Positions 22,192-24,008 of a stretch of DNA of 24,008 nucleotides are shown here, piece after piece. Where the stretch lies: NCBI GenBank assembly GCA_050043005.1, contig JBHJIZ010000022.1, forward strand, positions 1 through 24,008. The letters are read 5' to 3'. The translations under genes and the position numbers were made by a program. The notes beneath the pieces were generated by a model. It did no database searches, was not told where the DNA came from, and saw nothing but the letters and a program-made list of their open reading frames with translations. Each line of letters begins with the position of its first letter. Position 1 is the stretch's first letter. The stretch comes from Thermohalobaculum sp050043005. Its GTDB lineage: Bacteria > Pseudomonadota > Alphaproteobacteria > Rhodobacterales > Rhodobacteraceae.

Positions 22192-23013
22192 ATGAACGAT
22201 GCTTGCGCTGAAATCGTCCAGCGGGACGATCCACACCTGTATGCAACCGCCTTGTTCGCGCCCGAGCCCGCCCGCTCGGGGTTGATGGTGCTTTATGCCT
22301 TCGATTGCGAACTGTCGCGCGCGGCGGTGTCCTCGAAGGAAAGTCTGATCCCGCGAATGCGTTTGCAATGGTGGCGTGACGCCATCCAGGAGGCTCAGGA
22401 CGGAAAACCACCCAAAGCGCACGACGTTGCCGCACCGCTCGCGGCAATGATCGCGGATGAAACTGTTGATCCCATCGATCTCGGTGCGATCATACAAGCG
22501 CGCGAGGCTGAACTGGCGCGGCCCCTGGGCGCGGACGCGTATCGCCAATGGCACGAGGCCCGGTTCAATTCTCTTGTAGCGTCTGCCGCTGGCGTGCTCG
22601 CACGCCCCGGTCCGGACCGAACGTACACGTCTCCGCCGCAATGCAGCTATGTGCATTCGGCGGCTTATGTGGTGCGGAACTCTCCCGCGATGGCCGCCGC
22701 CGGTGAAGCGCCTTTGATGGCGGAGATGGTCGGCGAGGATTGGGCTGCCCTTGCGCGGGGACACATCACCGAGTCGCTTGGGACGCGGTTCCACACCCTT
22801 GCCGAGGAAGGGCTTGACGAACTAACCCAAGCCAGAAGCCAAGCGCATCTTCACGATCCGCGCATCCGGCCCGCACTGCTGCCATTGCGCCGGGCCGAGC
22901 GTGTCCTGCGATTGGTCTTACGAACGGACTTCGCCCTCGGGGATCTCGATCGCATTAACCGGCCATTCGACGGGTTCAAACTCGCTTTCGCCGCGTTGCG
23001 CGGGCGCTGGTGA
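22192..23013 (+). CDS. Squalene/phytoene synthase-like protein
   Basis: 273 residues, related to squalene/phytoene synthases and the NDUFAF6-like branch. It has the FDCELSRAAVSSKES helix (in place of the DxxxD first motif), RMRLQWWRDAIQEA and EARFNSLVASAAGVLA. The second Asp-rich motif is not clear, so prenyl synthase activity is doubtful; the NDUFAF6-like relatives are linked to complex I assembly. I chose the ATG at 22192; the frame is open upstream to 22168 but has no better start. The 3' end (22918-23013) overlaps the convergent EamA gene by 96 bases, in its last ~32 codons, which are still protein-like (FDGFKLAFAALRGRW). Confidence 0.8.
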   Translation: MNDACAEIVQRDDPHLYATALFAPEPARSGLMVLYAFDCELSRAAVSSKESLIPRMRLQWWRDAIQEAQDGKPPKAHDVAAPLAAMIADETVDPIDLGAIIQAREAELARPLGADAYRQWHEARFNSLVASAAGVLARPGPDRTYTSPPQCSYVHSAAYVVRNSPAMAAAGEAPLMAEMVGEDWAALARGHITESLGTRFHTLAEEGLDELTQARSQAHLHDPRIRPALLPLRRAERVLRLVLRTDFALGDLDRINRPFDGFKLAFAALRGRW

Positions 23014-23901
23014 GCCTCCGGTCCCGGACAGCACCAGCGCATTGCCGATCACGGCCAGCGGAACACCGATAACGGCCAAGAGCGGCCAGTTGTAATCCTC
23101 GGCGAAGGTCGACACGATCAGCGCCACGAGCGGGAACATGACCGTGGCATAGGACGCGCGTTCCGCCCCGATGCGCTCGACCAGGATGAAGTACAGCACG
23201 AAGACGAAGATCGACCCCATCGTGACCAGCCAGACCAGCGAGGCGATGTAAGCGAACGAGGTCTCGAACCCGAAGGTCTCACCGCGCACCACCGTAAGCA
23301 GCGCCATCCAGAGCCCGCCATAGACCATGCCCCAGCCGATTGTCGCGTAGCGCGGCATGCCGGATGCGAGATTGCGGGCCCCGATGATCCCACCGGTCGC
23401 GAACAGAACGACGCTGAGGATCACCAGCAATCCGGAGGTGACCTGCGGTCCGTCCACGGGAAGCCCCTCGATCTCGGGCCAGAATACCAAGGCTGTCCCG
23501 GCGATGCCCAGGCCTGCACCGATCGCGGCGCGCAGGGGCGGCACCTGGAAGAAAAGCACAAGCTGGATCAGCATGGTCACGGCAGAGACGCCCGCGAAGA
23601 AGACCGACACGATGCCCGTCGTCAGGTGTGCCGCCGCCAGATAGGTCAGCCAGTAATTGACCGAGAACATCAACGCGCCCTGGACCGCGCACCACAGATG
23701 CTGAGAGACGGTCAGCCGGATCGCCTTGCCGAACAGGACGGCGCCGACCAGCACCAGGACACCGGCGATCAGATAGCGATAGGTCAACGAGGCCGATGGC
23801 GCGACCTCGCCAAGCTGAAACTTCATCATGATCCAGGTCGAACCCCAGACGATGACGGCGGCTGCGTGGTAGTGTCCAGAATGTTTCGCACTTTCGATCA
23901 C
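22918..23901 (-). CDS. EamA/DMT-family transporter
   Basis: Ten-helix drug/metabolite transporter of the EamA family, 327 residues. Two repeats of five helices are visible, beginning with AAAVIVWGSTWIMMKFQLGEVAPSASLTYRY and, at the second repeat, VILSVVLFATGGIIGARN and IFVFVLYFILVERIGAERASYATVMFPLVALIVS, the typical EamA end (LVERIGA...YATVMFPLVALI). I chose the GTG at 23901: it overlaps the stop of the upstream gene as GTGA, GGAG lies upstream, and homology begins at the first helix; an ATG at 23973 adds 24 residues that are read in another frame of the upstream gene. Its 3' end overlaps the squalene/phytoene synthase-like gene by 96 bases. Substrate unknown. Confidence 0.88.
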   Translation of the reverse strand: MIESAKHSGHYHAAAVIVWGSTWIMMKFQLGEVAPSASLTYRYLIAGVLVLVGAVLFGKAIRLTVSQHLWCAVQGALMFSVNYWLTYLAAAHLTTGIVSVFFAGVSAVTMLIQLVLFFQVPPLRAAIGAGLGIAGTALVFWPEIEGLPVDGPQVTSGLLVILSVVLFATGGIIGARNLASGMPRYATIGWGMVYGGLWMALLTVVRGETFGFETSFAYIASLVWLVTMGSIFVFVLYFILVERIGAERASYATVMFPLVALIVSTFAEDYNWPLLAVIGVPLAVIGNALVLSGTGGSPAPAQRGESEFEPVEWPVNAIEIPEGEVRS

Positions 23902-24008
23902 GCGACGACGGCTCCGTTTTGGGTTTGCTCCGCGTAGAGCGGGGTCATGTTCATGTACTTCCGCGTTGACCATTGGGTGCCCGCGATGTGGCGTAGGCGC
24001 GCCGCGGC
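23898..24008 (-). CDS. C-terminal end of an upstream gene (partial)
   Basis: On the minus strand, the 36 codons from the window edge read as protein (ending MNMTPLYAEQTQNGAVVA) and stop at TGA 23900-23898, which overlaps the GTG start of the EamA gene by four bases (GTGA). This coupling supports it as the tail of a real gene. Family not recognised. Confidence 0.55.
   Translation of the reverse strand, partial: AAARLRHIAGTQWSTRKYMNMTPLYAEQTQNGAVVA

Noticed and set aside
23902..23973. ATG start of the EamA gene at 23973
   Set aside because: The extra 24 codons overlap the frame of the upstream gene, and the GTGA overlap at 23898-23901 gives a better start.

Overview
The window is high-GC, gene-dense bacterial chromosome. 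The gene content suggests an alphaproteobacterium, most likely Rhodobacterales (roseobacter-like): form II aerobic CO-dehydrogenase-type genes, a MocR regulator, small Hsp20 and DksA-like stress proteins, a cysS/cimA pair and a PdeM phosphoesterase. The taxonomic call is inference from these families. There are no rRNA, tRNA, CRISPR or transposase genes, and no gap between genes exceeds about 175 bases.

Layout. 1-2355 (minus): a partial omega-amino acid:pyruvate aminotransferase and an FAD amine oxidase, probably amine catabolism. 2498-3286 (minus): a DksA/TraR-type zinc protein and a small heat-shock protein, behind a near-consensus FNR-type box at 3350-3363. 3455-4924 (plus): a MocR regulator whose promoter carries repeated and inverted GGTCCA-type sites. 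4995-5489 (plus): two small tandem genes sharing an N-terminal leader; one core resembles a miniature Hcp (T6SS tube protein) and the other a miniature DUF4150/PAAR-like tip protein. The first gene's ribosome binding site lies in a hairpin. 5550-7306 (plus): a class IV (branched-chain type) aminotransferase and an FkbM methyltransferase. 7400-8494 (minus): a mandelate racemase homologue interrupted by an in-frame TAG. 8650-10244 (plus): a GbsR/MarR regulator and three small membrane-protein genes, with matching operator-like sequences on both sides of the regulator. 10247-10918 (minus): PdeM.

11026-15428 (minus): a form II coxG-coxS-coxL-coxM operon with a terminator after coxM. Its coxS is split by a TGA exactly between the two [2Fe-2S] domains. 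15603-17329 (plus): a glutathione S-transferase and a Tat-exported metallophosphoesterase. 17459-18655 (minus): an HI0933/TIGR03862-type flavoprotein. 18824-22070 (plus): cysS, a small translationally coupled ORF, and cimA. 22192-23013 (plus): a squalene/phytoene-synthase-like protein. 22918-24008 (minus): an EamA transporter that overlaps that gene tail to tail, plus the end of an upstream coupled gene.

Most novel points: the leader-bearing mini-Hcp and mini-DUF4150 pair with its RBS hairpin; the split coxS; and three different in-frame stop codons in three otherwise well-kept reading frames (8396, 9578, 14504). The last could be natural decay, domain splitting or base errors in the assembly.
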